Part shown: piece after piece, positions 26,085 to 36,785 of the stretch
Layout: the number at the start of each line of letters is the position of its first letter
Position numbering within the stretch: position 1 is the first letter of the stretch
NCBI GenBank assembly: GCA_020628865.1
Contig: JAHDEJ010000003.1
Location: forward strand, 109,399-173,398
Reading direction: 5' to 3'
Source of the DNA: Acidimicrobiales bacterium
GTDB taxonomy: Bacteria; Actinomycetota; Acidimicrobiia; Acidimicrobiales; SHLQ01
DNA length: 64,000 nucleotides
Notes under the pieces: model-generated
What the model was told of the DNA's origin: nothing
Database searches by the model: none
The model's input: the letters and a program-made list of their open reading frames with translations, nothing else
Made by a program: the position numbers and the translations under genes

Positions 26085-26126
26085 ATGATACACATCACTT
26101 GCCAGATGTGAAGGTTTGTGTATCAT
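26085..26126. promoter_or_regulatory. Symmetric divergent paa promoter/operator
   Basis: ATGATACACA at 26085-26094 is the exact inverse of TGTGTATCAT at 26117-26126. Each arm contains a TATCAT box, reading outward and ending six bases before ATG 26078 (minus strand) and seven before ATG 26134 (plus strand). Between them CACATC (26091-26096) and GATGTG (26105-26110) form a second nested dyad. The likely regulator is PaaX, so one bound protein could cover both -10 boxes. Confidence 0.6.
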
Positions 26127-26133
26127 TTCCGCC

Positions 26134-28158
26134 ATGAGGGCACTCGAGAGTCTTGTAGCGGGAACATGGCAGGCACCGGCCGACGACGGAGCAACCCTGC
26201 TCGATGCGTCGAGCGGCGATCCCATCGCCACCATCAGCTCGGCCGGCGTCGACATGGAGCACATGGTCTGTCACGGGCGCACGGTCGGGAACCCGGCTCT
26301 GCGGGCACTCACGTTCCATGAACGGGCAGCGATCCTCAAAGAGCTCGGCAAGTTGCTCCTGTCCGATTCGGTGAAGGAAGAGCTCTACGCCATCTCCGCC
26401 TGCACGGGCGCCACGCGTTCGGACTCGGCGATCGACATCGACGGCGGCGCATCCGTTCTGCTCACGTACTCGAGCAAGGCTCGACGCGAACTGCCGAATG
26501 GTCACGTGGTCGTCGACGGCCCCACCGAGTCGCTCAGTCGGGACGGATCGTTCGTTGCGACGCACATCCGCACACCGAAGCGCGGCGTCTTCGTCCAGAT
26601 CAACGCGTTCAACTTTCCGGTCTGGGGAATGCTGGAGAAGTTCGCTCCCGCGTTCATCGCCGGCGTGCCCTCCATCGTGAAGCCGGCCAGCCAGACCGCG
26701 TACCTCACGGAAGCCGCGGTCCGCATCATGAGCGAGAGCGGCCTCCTTCCCGAAGGCGCGCTCCAGCTGATCTGCGGTTCCGCCGGCGATCTCCTCGACC
26801 ATCTCGACGGACAGGACTCGGTCGGCTTCACCGGCTCCGCCGCCACCGCGGCACTCCTGCGGGCACATCCGAACATCATCCGCCGCTCCATTCCGTTCAC
26901 GGCAGAGGCCGATTCCCTCAACTCGGCGATCCTCGCCCCGTCGGCGACACCGGGTACGCCGGCCTTCGAGCTGTTCGTTCGCGAAGTCGTCAGTGAGATG
27001 ACCACGAAGGCCGGGCAGAAGTGCACGGCGATTCGCCGGGCGTTCGTCCCCACGGCGCTCGTGGACGACGCAGCCGGTGCGATCTCCGAGGCGCTCGCCA
27101 AGGTCGTGGTCGGCGATCCCCGCTCGGACGGCGTCACCATGGGCCCGGTCGCCAGTGCCGATCAGGCCGACGAGGTCATGCGTGCGGTTGAGACGCTGTC
27201 CGGCCACGCGGAGCTGATCATGGGTGGGTCATCGGCAACGATGGTGCAGCCCACGCTGCTCCGGGCAAACGATCGCCGGGCCGACGCCATCCATTCGACC
27301 GAGGCATTCGGTCCCGTCTCCACGATCGTCGGCTACGACGACACCGACGAGGCCATCGACCTCGTCGCACTCGGGGACGGAAGCCTGGTCGCTTCCGTGT
27401 ACTCCGAGGAACCAGCGGAGGCGGCGACGCTCACGCTCGGGATCGCCTCGCATCATGGGCGCGTGCTCGTGATGGATGAGACGGCCGGGGCATCGAGCAC
27501 GGGCCACGGCTCACCACTTCCACATCTCGTCCACGGTGGCCCCGGGCGGGCGGGTGGCGGCGAGGAGATGGGCGGCATTCGCGGTGTCCATCATCATCTC
27601 CAACGAACCGCCGTTCAGGGAAGCCCCGAAATGCTCACCGCCATCACTGGGGAGTACGTCACCGGCGCTCCGACCCGTGTCGACAAGGGGCACCCGTTCC
27701 GGCTCACGTTCGACGACCTCGAGGTGGGCGACTCGCTCACGTCGGAACCACGCGTCGTGTCCCAAGAGGACATCACCCACTTCGCCGAGTTCACCGGCGA
27801 CACGTTCTATGCCCACATGGACGAGGAAGCGGCCGCCCGGAGCCCGATCTTCGGTGGCATCGTCGCCCACGGCTATCTGGTGCTCTCGTTCGCCGCCGGT
27901 CTGTTCGTCGATCCGCCCGAGGGGCCGGTGCTCGCCAACTACGGCATCGACCGGCTGCGCTTCGCCACCCCGACGAAGCCTGACGACGAGATCCACGTCG
28001 TGCTCACGTGCAAACGCAAGACCCAACTCGACGGCCGCGGCTATGGCGAGGTGGCGTGGGACACGCAAGTCATCAATCAGAACGGCGAGGTGGCCGCGGT
28101 GTACGACGTACTCACCATGGTGGCCAACCGCCCCGGCACGAACGGAGCGCCAGAGTGA
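26134..28158 (+). CDS. paaZ: PaaZ: oxepin-CoA ring-opening enzyme (ALDH + MaoC hydratase fusion)
   Basis: A 674-residue bifunctional enzyme, the usual PaaZ length. The N-terminal aldehyde dehydrogenase domain (about 1-490) has Glu258 (FTAEADSLN) and catalytic Cys297 ([11 protein letters not shown]); the C-terminal MaoC/R-hydratase domain (about 505-674) has Asp556 and His561 in [13 protein letters not shown]. Known PaaZ hydrolyses the ring of oxepin-CoA and oxidises the resulting aldehyde with NADP. ATG 26134 follows the -10 box by seven bases; the frame from 26116 is rejected since it begins inside the promoter. It heads the plus-strand paa operon, and its stop overlaps the paaA GTG (GTGA). 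Confidence 0.93.
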   Translation: MRALESLVAGTWQAPADDGATLLDASSGDPIATISSAGVDMEHMVCHGRTVGNPALRALTFHERAAILKELGKLLLSDSVKEELYAISACTGATRSDSAIDIDGGASVLLTYSSKARRELPNGHVVVDGPTESLSRDGSFVATHIRTPKRGVFVQINAFNFPVWGMLEKFAPAFIAGVPSIVKPASQTAYLTEAAVRIMSESGLLPEGALQLICGSAGDLLDHLDGQDSVGFTGSAATAALLRAHPNIIRRSIPFTAEADSLNSAILAPSATPGTPAFELFVREVVSEMTTKAGQKCTAIRRAFVPTALVDDAAGAISEALAKVVVGDPRSDGVTMGPVASADQADEVMRAVETLSGHAELIMGGSSATMVQPTLLRANDRRADAIHSTEAFGPVSTIVGYDDTDEAIDLVALGDGSLVASVYSEEPAEAATLTLGIASHHGRVLVMDETAGASSTGHGSPLPHLVHGGPGRAGGGEEMGGIRGVHHHLQRTAVQGSPEMLTAITGEYVTGAPTRVDKGHPFRLTFDDLEVGDSLTSEPRVVSQEDITHFAEFTGDTFYAHMDEEAAARSPIFGGIVAHGYLVLSFAAGLFVDPPEGPVLANYGIDRLRFATPTKPDDEIHVVLTCKRKTQLDGRGYGEVAWDTQVINQNGEVAAVYDVLTMVANRPGTNGAPE

Positions 28159-29078
28159 CGCGTACCTGGGCAGATATGGCCGCCTTCGAGTCGTTCTTGG
28201 ACGACGGCGGGATCGTCGAAGTCGATGATCACATGCCAGACGAGTACCGCCAGGCCGTCTTTGCGTTCATCGAGATGCACGCGAACTCGGAGCTGATGGG
28301 TGGCCTCACCGAGCGGGACTGGATCCCGAGAACGCCGGGTCTGCGGCACAAGATGTCGGTGCTGGCGAAGACGCAGGACGAGATCGGCCACGGCCACTTG
28401 CTCTACATGGTTGCCGCCGACATGCAGATCAAGACGCGTGAGGAGATGCTCGAGGACCTGTTCGCCGGCAAAAGCCGTTTTCACAACGTCTTCCACTATC
28501 AGGCCGTCACGTGGGGTGATCAGGTGGCGATTGCGTTCCTGGTCGACGCCGCAGCGCTGGCCAGCCAGCAGGCCGTGTTCAAGAACTGCAGCTACGGGCC
28601 GTACCGGCGCATCCTCAAACGGATCATCAGCGAAGAGGGCTTCCACATGCGACTCGGCGAGGACCGGATGATGCGGATCGCGCAGGGCACGGACACGCAG
28701 AAGGAGATCTTCCAGGGAGCGCTCGATCGCTGGTTCTGGCCGGCCCTCCAGCTGTTCGGACCCGATTCCAAGCCGGACGACGTCCTCCTGCGGTGGCACA
28801 TCAAGTCCGAACGCAACGAGGTCCTTCGAGACAAGTGGGTGCAGAAGTTCGTGCCGATGCTCCAGAGCTATGGCTTCACGGTCCCAGCGCCCGACCTGTC
28901 GTACGACGAGGAGGCCGGGAAGTGGGACGTCGGCCCGATCGACTGGGAACCGCTGAAGCGGACGCTGGCGCAGGGCGGACCCGACTCGGCGCGGCGGATC
29001 AACGAGGCCAAGGACAATTGGGAACGGACGCGCTGGGTGCGCGACGCCATGGATCGTGCTGCGACGGTGCCCGCATGA
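28155..29078 (+). CDS. paaA: Phenylacetyl-CoA epoxidase, catalytic alpha subunit PaaA
   Basis: A 307-residue di-iron oxygenase subunit that forms the 1,2-epoxide of phenylacetyl-CoA within the PaaABC complex. The two carboxylate/His ligand motifs are visible, DEIGHGHLLY and SEEGFHMRLGEDRM (two EXXH sets), together with strongly family-specific stretches GLTERDWIPRTPGLRHKM and NVFHYQAVTWGD. GTG 28155 overlaps the paaZ stop and gives the normal length; a longer frame from 28008 lies within paaZ. Its stop overlaps the ATG of paaD. Confidence 0.95.
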   Translation: MTRTWADMAAFESFLDDGGIVEVDDHMPDEYRQAVFAFIEMHANSELMGGLTERDWIPRTPGLRHKMSVLAKTQDEIGHGHLLYMVAADMQIKTREEMLEDLFAGKSRFHNVFHYQAVTWGDQVAIAFLVDAAALASQQAVFKNCSYGPYRRILKRIISEEGFHMRLGEDRMMRIAQGTDTQKEIFQGALDRWFWPALQLFGPDSKPDDVLLRWHIKSERNEVLRDKWVQKFVPMLQSYGFTVPAPDLSYDEEAGKWDVGPIDWEPLKRTLAQGGPDSARRINEAKDNWERTRWVRDAMDRAATVPA

Positions 29079-29533
29079 TCGGGCTCGAACTGGCCGTTCA
29101 CGCGGCGATTGCATCGGTGGACGACCCTGAGTACCCGGGCGTGTCGATCGTCGACCTCGGCCTGTTGGAGCGCCTCGACGTGACTGACGCCGGCGATGTG
29201 CGCGTCGGACTCATCCCCACGTTCTCCGGCTGTCCGGCGCTGGCCATGATTCGCGACGATGTCCTCGAGGCCGTGGACGCTGTCGACGGCGTCGGCGAGG
29301 TGGAGGTCGAGTGGCTTCGCTCGCCGGTCTGGACCGTGGACCGCATCGGACCGGAAACCCGTGCGCTCATCGGGCGGGAGTTCACGGTCGCCGTTCGGAT
29401 CGGGACGGGTGCCCCCGAGTGTCCCCGATGCGGCGCCCCGACCACCGAGGAATCCATGTTCGGGCCCAGTCGCTGCCGCTCGGTCAACCGATGCACGGCG
29501 TGCGCCGAGACCGTCGAAGTGATGCGGAGCTGA
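29075..29533 (+). CDS. paaD: PaaD: epoxidase assembly/maturation protein (MIP18-like)
   Basis: A 152-residue protein. The N-terminal MIP18/DUF59 domain has VDDPEYPGVSIVDLGLL and PTFSGCPALAMI with its conserved Cys, the fold of iron-sulfur assembly factors such as SufT. The C-terminus carries CPRCG and a downstream Cys cluster (CRSVNRCTAC), the zinc-ribbon typical of PaaD. It is required for a functional epoxidase in other bacteria. ATG 29075 overlaps the paaA stop (ATGA). Its position between paaA and paaB, rather than after paaC, is unusual. Confidence 0.92.
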   Translation: MIGLELAVHAAIASVDDPEYPGVSIVDLGLLERLDVTDAGDVRVGLIPTFSGCPALAMIRDDVLEAVDAVDGVGEVEVEWLRSPVWTVDRIGPETRALIGREFTVAVRIGTGAPECPRCGAPTTEESMFGPSRCRSVNRCTACAETVEVMRS

Positions 29534-29535
29534 CC

Positions 29536-29817
29536 ATGCACACCTACGAGATCTTCCTGAAGAAGGACGGGCGAGACGAGTACCGGCACGCCGGTGCGCT
29601 CGACGCAGCCACCGATGACCTCGCCATGGTGATGGCGCGGGAAAGCTACATCCGGCGGGCCGAGGGCGATCGGCTCTGGTTGGTTCGTCGAGATCACGTG
29701 ATCGTTGCCGATCCCGATCTGATCGCACCGAACGCCGACAAGCCGCATCGCCACCACGACGGCAGCGCAGTTGCCGCCCGCCGAAAGGCCATGCGAAACG
29801 AAGGGGCGTCCTCATGA
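29536..29817 (+). CDS. paaB: Phenylacetyl-CoA epoxidase subunit PaaB
   Basis: A 93-residue structural subunit of the PaaABCE epoxidase. It has the family's compact pattern: YEIFLKKDGRDEYRHAGALDA near the N-terminus, the AMVMARESYIRRAEG helix and LWLVRRDHVI. The ATG lies two bases after the paaD stop. The C-terminal tail is basic. It is too small to be seen without its neighbours but fits PaaB in length and sequence. Confidence 0.92.
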   Translation: MHTYEIFLKKDGRDEYRHAGALDAATDDLAMVMARESYIRRAEGDRLWLVRRDHVIVADPDLIAPNADKPHRHHDGSAVAARRKAMRNEGASS

Positions 29818-30557
29818 CCGTCGACGTGACTCCGGCCGTTCGCGAGTTCCTGCTTGCGATCGCCGACGACAAACACCTGATGGGCCAGCAGCACGCCGAG
29901 TGGATCGGGGTGACACCCTTCCTCGAGGAGGACCTCGCCTTCTGCAGCATCGGTCAGGACGAACTCGGCCACGCGGCGCTCCTCTACGAGCTGTTGGCCG
30001 GTGACGACGACGCCGCCATCGACTCACTGGCCTACGACCGTGGCGCCGACGACTACCGCTCGTGTCATCTGGTCGAACTCGCGACCGACGACTGGACCGT
30101 GGCCTTCGCCCGGCATTGGCTGTTCGACACTGCCGATCAGCATCGATGGGCGCTCGTGTCCCAGTCGACGGTTTCGGAGCTGCAGGATGTGGCCGCACGC
30201 GTGGAACGAGAGGAACGCTTCCACCGGCTACACGCCGACAACATGCTCGATGTGCTGTTGGCCGACGCCACGGCGCGCGACCGATTCGTGACGGCGGTGG
30301 CCGTGCTCGCACCCCTCACGCAGGGCCTCTTCGAACCCGTGGCGGGCGAGGCCGAAGCCGTCGCCACCGGCGTCGCCGCCGGGCCGCTCGCCGCCGAATG
30401 GGACGCATTCGTTGCAACCATCGAAGCCCGGATCGGCGCCGTCGAATGGGGGAGTGCGCCGTCGCAAGCGCAGCGGACGCTGCGTTCGGACGATTGGCGG
30501 CCGCTGATGGCACGGATGCGGGAGGTCATCGACCTCGATCTGAGTGCCACGTGGTGA
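29814..30557 (+). CDS. paaC: Phenylacetyl-CoA epoxidase structural subunit PaaC
   Basis: A 247-residue di-iron-fold subunit that pairs with PaaA. It shows LAIADDKHLMGQQHAEWIG, SIGQDELGHAALLYELL and REERFHRLHAD, the diagnostic PaaC segments; the metal-ligand pattern is partly kept, as in other PaaC proteins that are structural rather than catalytic. ATG overlaps the paaB stop (ATGA), and its stop overlaps the GTG of the next gene (GTGA). No gene for the reductase PaaE follows. Confidence 0.93.
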   Translation: MTVDVTPAVREFLLAIADDKHLMGQQHAEWIGVTPFLEEDLAFCSIGQDELGHAALLYELLAGDDDAAIDSLAYDRGADDYRSCHLVELATDDWTVAFARHWLFDTADQHRWALVSQSTVSELQDVAARVEREERFHRLHADNMLDVLLADATARDRFVTAVAVLAPLTQGLFEPVAGEAEAVATGVAAGPLAAEWDAFVATIEARIGAVEWGSAPSQAQRTLRSDDWRPLMARMREVIDLDLSATW

Positions 30558-31309
30558 CCACACTCCGGATCGACCGTCCCGCCAATCGCATCGTCACGAT
30601 CGGTTTCGATCTGCCCGAGAAGCGAAACGCCCTCGGCCAGGAGATGGTCGACGACATCGATGCGGTGCTCGATGCGAACCGGGATGACCCATCGATCCTC
30701 GTGTTCCACTCGACCACGCCCGGCATGTTCATCTCCGGAGCCGACATCGCCGAGCTCCGCGACCGCACGGCCGCAGACGCTCGGGCGGCCATCAACGCCG
30801 GACTGTTCGAGCGGATCGAGGCGCATCCATGGCCGACCATCGCGGCGGTCGACGGATGGGCCCTCGGCGGGGGATGCGAGCTCGCCATGGCCTGTGACCT
30901 TCGCGTGGCCACCCCGGAGGCGACGTTCGGCCAACCCGAGCTGTCGCTTGGCATCCTCGCTGGCGCCGGAGGCAACTGGCGACTTCCGGCACTCGTGGGC
31001 CCCGGGCTCGCCCGCCGGATGCTCTACACCGGCCTCCGCATCGACGGGACCGACGCGCTGACGGCCGGCCTCGTCGACCAACTGAGCACCCAGGACGCGC
31101 TTCTGGACGATGCCGTGGCCCTGGCCAACCGAATCGGCCGCAACTCCTGGCGGGCGCTCGAGTTGACCAAGCAGGCGCTCGCCCAGCATCGTGCAGCCAC
31201 GACCGCATTCGACATCGAGGCCCAGGCCGAGTTGTTCGAGTCCGACGAGAAGCGGGAACGTATGACGGCATTCCTCGAGCGTTCGAAGAAGCCGAAGGGG
31301 GAAACCTGA
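30554..31309 (+). CDS. paaF: Enoyl-CoA hydratase, PaaF-like
   Basis: A 251-residue crotonase-fold enzyme. Both catalytic glutamates of true hydratases are present: Glu109 in GGGCELAMACD and Glu129 in FGQPELSLGILAGAGG. This favours PaaF (2,3-dehydroadipyl-CoA hydratase) over PaaG, the isomerase of oxepin-CoA formation, which lacks that pair. The oxyanion hole FISGADIAEL is also intact. GTG 30554 overlaps the paaC stop; the long frame starting at 30062 lies inside paaC. A separate PaaG is not found in the window, so this protein might serve both steps; that is speculation. Confidence 0.8.
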   Translation: MTTLRIDRPANRIVTIGFDLPEKRNALGQEMVDDIDAVLDANRDDPSILVFHSTTPGMFISGADIAELRDRTAADARAAINAGLFERIEAHPWPTIAAVDGWALGGGCELAMACDLRVATPEATFGQPELSLGILAGAGGNWRLPALVGPGLARRMLYTGLRIDGTDALTAGLVDQLSTQDALLDDAVALANRIGRNSWRALELTKQALAQHRAATTAFDIEAQAELFESDEKRERMTAFLERSKKPKGET

Positions 31310-32589
31310 TGAGCCAGTCCAGCGGCGCCACCTACGAGCCGATCGAAACCGCCTCGATCGACGAGCTCCGAAGTCTGCAGCTCCAACGGATGCAGTGGTC
31401 GCTGGGCCACGCGTATGCCCATGTGCCGCACTATCGGTCTGCCTTCGATGCCGCCGGGGTCCACCCCGACGACCTGCAGGACCTGAGCGACCTGGCTCGG
31501 TTCCCCTTTCTCATGAAGCAGGACCTCCGAGACAACTACCCGTATGGGATGTTCGCCGTTCCGCGGGAACAGGTCGTTCGCGTCCACGCTTCCTCCGGCA
31601 CCACCGGTTCGGCGACCGTCGTGGGTTACACCCAGGCCGACCTCGACGTCTGGTCGAGGGTGATGGCTCGCTCGATCGTGGCGGCCGGTGGACGCTCCGG
31701 CGACATCGCCCACAATGCGTACGGCTATGGCCTCTTCACCGGCGGACTCGGCGCGCACTACGGGGCGGAGCTGCTGGGCTGCACCGTCATCCCGATGTCC
31801 GGTGGCGCCACCGAACGCCAGGTGGCCCTGATCAACGACTTCAAGCCGCGCATCCTCTTCGTCACGCCGTCCTACTGCCTCAACCTGATCGACGAGATGG
31901 AACGGCAGGGTCTCGACCCATCCGCCAGTTCGCTCGAGGTCGGCATCTTCGGCGCGGAGCCATGGACCGACGAGCTGCGCAGCGAGATCGAGGAGCGCCT
32001 CGGCCTCGACGCCACCGACATCTACGGACTCAGCGAGGTCATCGGCCCCGGCGTTGCGCAGGAGTGCGCGGCCACCAAGGACGGGCCGACCATTTGGGAA
32101 GATCACTTCTACCCGGAGGTCATCGATCCGGAGACCGGCGAGGTCCTGCCCGACGGCGAGCAGGGCGAGCTGGTGTTCACCTCGTTGACGAAGCAGGCGT
32201 TCCCCGTGGTCCGCTACCGCACACGCGACATCACGACACTGCTGCCCGGGACGGCGCGCACGATGCGACGCATGGCTCGCGTGACCGGCCGAACCGACGA
32301 CATGTTGATCATCCGTGGCGTCAACGTCTACCCGTCCCAGATCGAAGCCGAGATCCTCCGGATCGACGGGCTGAGTCCGCACTTCCTGCTCGAGGTGACG
32401 AAGGACGGGAACATGAGCACGCTCAACGTGCAGGTGGAGCCCCAGCCGGGTGTGACCGTCGGTGACGAAGCCGACCGCCTGCTCCAGGCGATCAAGACCA
32501 ACGTCGGGGTCACGACGGCCGTCGAGGTCGCCGAGGTCGGAGCGTTGCCGCGCAGCCAGGGCAAGGCACAACGCATCGTCAACCGGTAG
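31309..32589 (+). CDS. paaK: Phenylacetate-CoA ligase
   Basis: A 426-residue AMP-forming ligase that activates phenylacetate with ATP and CoA, the first step of the pathway. The phosphate loop SSGTTG is at 95-100, followed by YGLSEVIGPGVAQEC (adenine and substrate site), VRYRTRDIT, RTDDMLIIRGVNVYPSQIE and the C-terminal GKAQR with the catalytic Lys. The size and the SLQLQRMQWSLGHAYAHVPHYR-like start are typical of PaaK. The ATG shares one base with the preceding TGA (TGATG), and GGGGGA provides a ribosome site. It is the last recognisable gene of the paa operon. Confidence 0.93.
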   Translation: MSQSSGATYEPIETASIDELRSLQLQRMQWSLGHAYAHVPHYRSAFDAAGVHPDDLQDLSDLARFPFLMKQDLRDNYPYGMFAVPREQVVRVHASSGTTGSATVVGYTQADLDVWSRVMARSIVAAGGRSGDIAHNAYGYGLFTGGLGAHYGAELLGCTVIPMSGGATERQVALINDFKPRILFVTPSYCLNLIDEMERQGLDPSASSLEVGIFGAEPWTDELRSEIEERLGLDATDIYGLSEVIGPGVAQECAATKDGPTIWEDHFYPEVIDPETGEVLPDGEQGELVFTSLTKQAFPVVRYRTRDITTLLPGTARTMRRMARVTGRTDDMLIIRGVNVYPSQIEAEILRIDGLSPHFLLEVTKDGNMSTLNVQVEPQPGVTVGDEADRLLQAIKTNVGVTTAVEVAEVGALPRSQGKAQRIVNR

Positions 32590-32609
32590 CCACCGAGGGC
32601 CTGCATATC

Positions 32610-32855
32610 GTGAACGCCCACGGTGCACGGTTCGCCGTTCGCTGGACAGACGTCGATCGATGGCTCGACGGGAAGGGGTATCTGCTCCTGGCCACGAGAA
32701 CGGAGCACGGGATCATCATCCCCACTGCGGCCCTGTCGGCGGCCGAACTGGCGGCCGTGCCCCAGCGGCCAGCCTGCCGTCATGAGCGAGGACCTGTCCC
32801 AGCCGCTGCAGCCCGGCGATGTCCCCGGGCACTGCCGCAATCTGGGCAGCACTGA
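32610..32855 (+). CDS. Small ORF, weak YcxB-like C-terminal similarity
   Basis: A GTG-initiated frame of 81 codons after paaK. Residues about 8-50 (WTDVDRWLDGKGYLLLAT; GIIIPTAALSAAEL) resemble the end of the YcxB-like domain, and third-position GC is high over that part but falls over the last 25 codons, where it overlaps another frame. It may be a degraded remnant, a frameshifted gene or a real small protein. No ribosome site is obvious. Confidence 0.3.
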   Translation: MNAHGARFAVRWTDVDRWLDGKGYLLLATRTEHGIIIPTAALSAAELAAVPQRPACRHERGPVPAAAARRCPRALPQSGQH

Positions 32856-32994
32856 GCGTCCGGAGTGGATGTGTTTCGACGACACCGGTGCAGCCGAGTG
32901 GACGGCTGCCGATGTCCCACCGGGCTGTCGGATGGTCCCGTTCCAGGCGAACATCTCCATGGATTGTGAGGGAGCCTCGGGCCCCGGCCGGTGA
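32782..32994 (+). CDS. Small hypothetical protein overlapping the previous ORF
   Basis: An ATG-initiated frame of 70 codons, overlapping the preceding ORF by 74 bases in a different frame. Third-codon positions are strongly G/C through the whole frame, which supports coding. It contains three Cys and the segments PGHCRNLG, RPEWMCFDD and PPGCRMVPF; no family is recognised. It ends one base before the stop of the convergent fumarase gene. Alternatively this is the continuation of the previous ORF after a one-base frameshift. Confidence 0.4.
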   Translation: MSEDLSQPLQPGDVPGHCRNLGSTERPEWMCFDDTGAAEWTAADVPPGCRMVPFQANISMDCEGASGPGR

Positions 32995-32995
32995 A

Positions 32996-34627
<1,632 letters not shown>

Positions 34628-34633
34628 GTCTCG

Positions 34634-34639
34634 ACCATA
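34634..34639 (-). promoter_or_regulatory. Candidate -10 box TATGGT for fumarase, leaderless
   Basis: On the minus strand TATGGT ends six bases before GTG 34627. It lies only six bases from the outward-facing box of the divergent methyltransferase gene, so the two promoters overlap. Confidence 0.4.
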
Positions 34640-34645
34640 CCCGCC

Positions 34646-34651
34646 TACGAT
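34646..34651 (+). promoter_or_regulatory. Candidate -10 box TACGAT, leaderless
   Basis: TACGAT ends six bases before ATG 34658, with no Shine-Dalgarno between. Confidence 0.4.
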
Positions 34652-34657
34652 GCCCGG

Positions 34658-35332
34658 ATGGCTGCTTCCGATCGTCAGGGGTACTACGACGATCTGGACT
34701 TCAACTCGCCGATGACCGAAGTGACCGCAAGCGAGCTGGTCGCAATGCTGCAGCGCCTCGACCCGTTGCGAGTGGTCGATGTCGGCTGTGGTTGGGCCGA
34801 GCTCCTGCTTCGACTCCTCGAGGCCTGCCCGAAGGCGACCGCGACCGGCATCGATCACGACGATGCGCTGCTGGCTCGAGCGGCGCATCATGCCGCGGAC
34901 CGCGGCGTCGCTGATCGGGTCGAGCTACGCCCGCAGTTCGGCGGTCAGCTACTCGCCGACGCCGACCTGGCGTTGTGCGTCGGTTCGGAGCACGTCGTGG
35001 GCAGCCGGACAGACGCGCTGCGAGCGTTCCACGATGCAATGCCGCCGCAATCCCGGCTGCTGCTCGGCACGGCGTTCTGGGCGACGACGCCGTCTGACGC
35101 GCTTTTCGCCGACTTCGGACAGCTCCCTGATCTCGGCGATCTGCTCGATGCGGTCGCCGCAGAGGGCTGGCGGACACGCTCGCTGCTCGTCGCAACCGGT
35201 CGCGACTGGGACCGTTTCGAGTTCGGCTTCATGGCCGACATGGCCGATGACAAGGTCGACGATTATCGACGTGCCTACCTGACTCGCCGCGGCGTCCTGG
35301 GCTTCGCCTATCTGCTGCTCCAGCGAAGCTGA
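34658..35332 (+). CDS. Class I SAM-dependent methyltransferase
   Basis: A 224-residue soluble protein with a SAM-binding fold: motif [18 protein letters not shown], an acidic strand-2 end in ATGIDHDD, motif II around [12 protein letters not shown] and motif III around RLLLGTAFW. The FYxDLDFNSP-like start ([11 protein letters not shown]) is common in small-molecule methyltransferases. Substrate not identifiable. It is divergent from fumarase with a gap of only 30 bases, and convergent with the acyl-CoA synthetase gene. A much longer frame in phase (from 32819) is antisense to fumarase and not real. Confidence 0.8.
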   Translation: MAASDRQGYYDDLDFNSPMTEVTASELVAMLQRLDPLRVVDVGCGWAELLLRLLEACPKATATGIDHDDALLARAAHHAADRGVADRVELRPQFGGQLLADADLALCVGSEHVVGSRTDALRAFHDAMPPQSRLLLGTAFWATTPSDALFADFGQLPDLGDLLDAVAAEGWRTRSLLVATGRDWDRFEFGFMADMADDKVDDYRRAYLTRRGVLGFAYLLLQRS

Positions 35333-35333
35333 G

Positions 35334-36785
35334 TCAGTCGAACAGGCCTGGCGGCGCCACGCGAACCACCTTGCCCATCGCATTTCGGGGGAGTGATTCG
35401 ACGACGGCCACGTGGTCGATGGGGAAGAATGCAGAGGCGTTCTCCTCGGCCTGCATCACACCTTCAACGACATCGATTCCATCGGCGTCATGGTCCGGCA
35501 CGAGGAGTACTCCGACCTCCTGGCCGAGTCGCTCACTCGGCACGCCGACCGCCAGGGCCTCCGCGATGCCGGGAGACGTGTTCAGAAGACGCTCGATCTC
35601 GACGGGATCGATGTTCTTGCCACCCCGCACGATCAGGTCGGACATCCTTCCAGTCACGTGGAGCGCACCGTCGTCATCGAGCAAGCCGAGATCGCCGGTG
35701 TGCACGAGTCCGTCTGAGAAGAGCGCGGCGGTTCGTTCGGGCTCACCGAGGTACCCGAGTGTCGGCGTCCAAGTGCCCGCCCATGGCCCCTCGGATGAGG
35801 GCGTCAGACAGACTTCGCCATCAACGATCTGCACATCGACGTGGGGCATCGGAAAGCCCCGACCGGAACCGATCGGGTCATCGAGCGACTCACGTACGAC
35901 ACCTGTCGGAGCTTCGCTCAGTCCGTAGCTGAGCGTGGGCCGGACCTCGAAGCGGTCGAAGAAGTCCCAGATGGCTTTCGGATCTGCGCCCGAACCACCG
36001 AGGATCACGCGGTCGAGCGTTACGAGTTGTCCGGAGTGGACCTCGGCGGATTCGGCGAGGTCGAAGACGAGCGTTGGGACCGCGAACAAGCGGGTGACCT
36101 TGGCCGCTGCGATGTCTTCGGCCAACCCGGCGGCGAAGGTGCGCTTCATGACCACGAACGTCGAACCACGAAGGAACGCCGAGATCGGCCCAAGCAAGAG
36201 CAGGTTGAGAATGGTCAAGCGCAGTGGCGTGCCGAGACGCTCGGACGGCGTGGGCGGCTCGCCGTCGACGGACAAGAGGCCGGGAAGCAGGAGGTTGCGC
36301 TGGCTGTGCGCCACTGCCTTGGGAGTGCCACTCGTTCCCGACGTGAACGTGACGGCTGCCAGGGCCTGCGGATCGATGGTCGGTGCGTGTCGGTTTCCGC
36401 TCGGCAGGTCTTCCAGCGTTCGGACCCGTCGGAGAGGACCGAGGTGTTGTTCGACCCGTAGCTGGGTCTGTTCCGCGAGGTCATCGGCTGAGCCGAGCCA
36501 CACGCCACCTGCGCGAAAGGTGGCCAACGAGCCGATCACGAGTTCGGCACAATTCGGGAGCTGCCAGAGGATGGCCTCGTTCGGTGCGATTCCACCGGCC
36601 ATCGCTGTCACGGCAGCGTCGAGTTCGCTCCACGTCCACGTGCGATCACCATCCTCGAGTGCAACGCGTTCCGGATGGTGTTCGAGGCCGACATTCAGGA
36701 CGGACGCAACATCGGTTGGCCCGAATGGATACGGAACCGGCTGGGGGTGCTGCACAAGCCCGGTGACCGGGTCAGGCGTGATCAC
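35334..36785 (-). CDS. AMP-forming acyl-CoA synthetase (ANL superfamily)
   Basis: A 483-residue adenylate-forming enzyme. Core motifs in order: TFTSGTSGTPKAV at 146-158, YGLSEAPTG, HTGDLG, RGGKNIDPVEIE and the C-terminal catalytic Lys472 in PRNAMGKVVR. It activates a carboxylic acid, probably to its CoA thioester; the substrate is unknown. It is somewhat short for the family, with a compact N-terminal part. The GTG start at 36785 overlaps the TGA of the HD-domain gene (GTGA), so the two are coupled and may act in one pathway. Frames further upstream lie in the HD gene. Confidence 0.85.
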   Translation of the reverse strand: MITPDPVTGLVQHPQPVPYPFGPTDVASVLNVGLEHHPERVALEDGDRTWTWSELDAAVTAMAGGIAPNEAILWQLPNCAELVIGSLATFRAGGVWLGSADDLAEQTQLRVEQHLGPLRRVRTLEDLPSGNRHAPTIDPQALAAVTFTSGTSGTPKAVAHSQRNLLLPGLLSVDGEPPTPSERLGTPLRLTILNLLLLGPISAFLRGSTFVVMKRTFAAGLAEDIAAAKVTRLFAVPTLVFDLAESAEVHSGQLVTLDRVILGGSGADPKAIWDFFDRFEVRPTLSYGLSEAPTGVVRESLDDPIGSGRGFPMPHVDVQIVDGEVCLTPSSEGPWAGTWTPTLGYLGEPERTAALFSDGLVHTGDLGLLDDDGALHVTGRMSDLIVRGGKNIDPVEIERLLNTSPGIAEALAVGVPSERLGQEVGVLLVPDHDADGIDVVEGVMQAEENASAFFPIDHVAVVESLPRNAMGKVVRVAPPGLFD

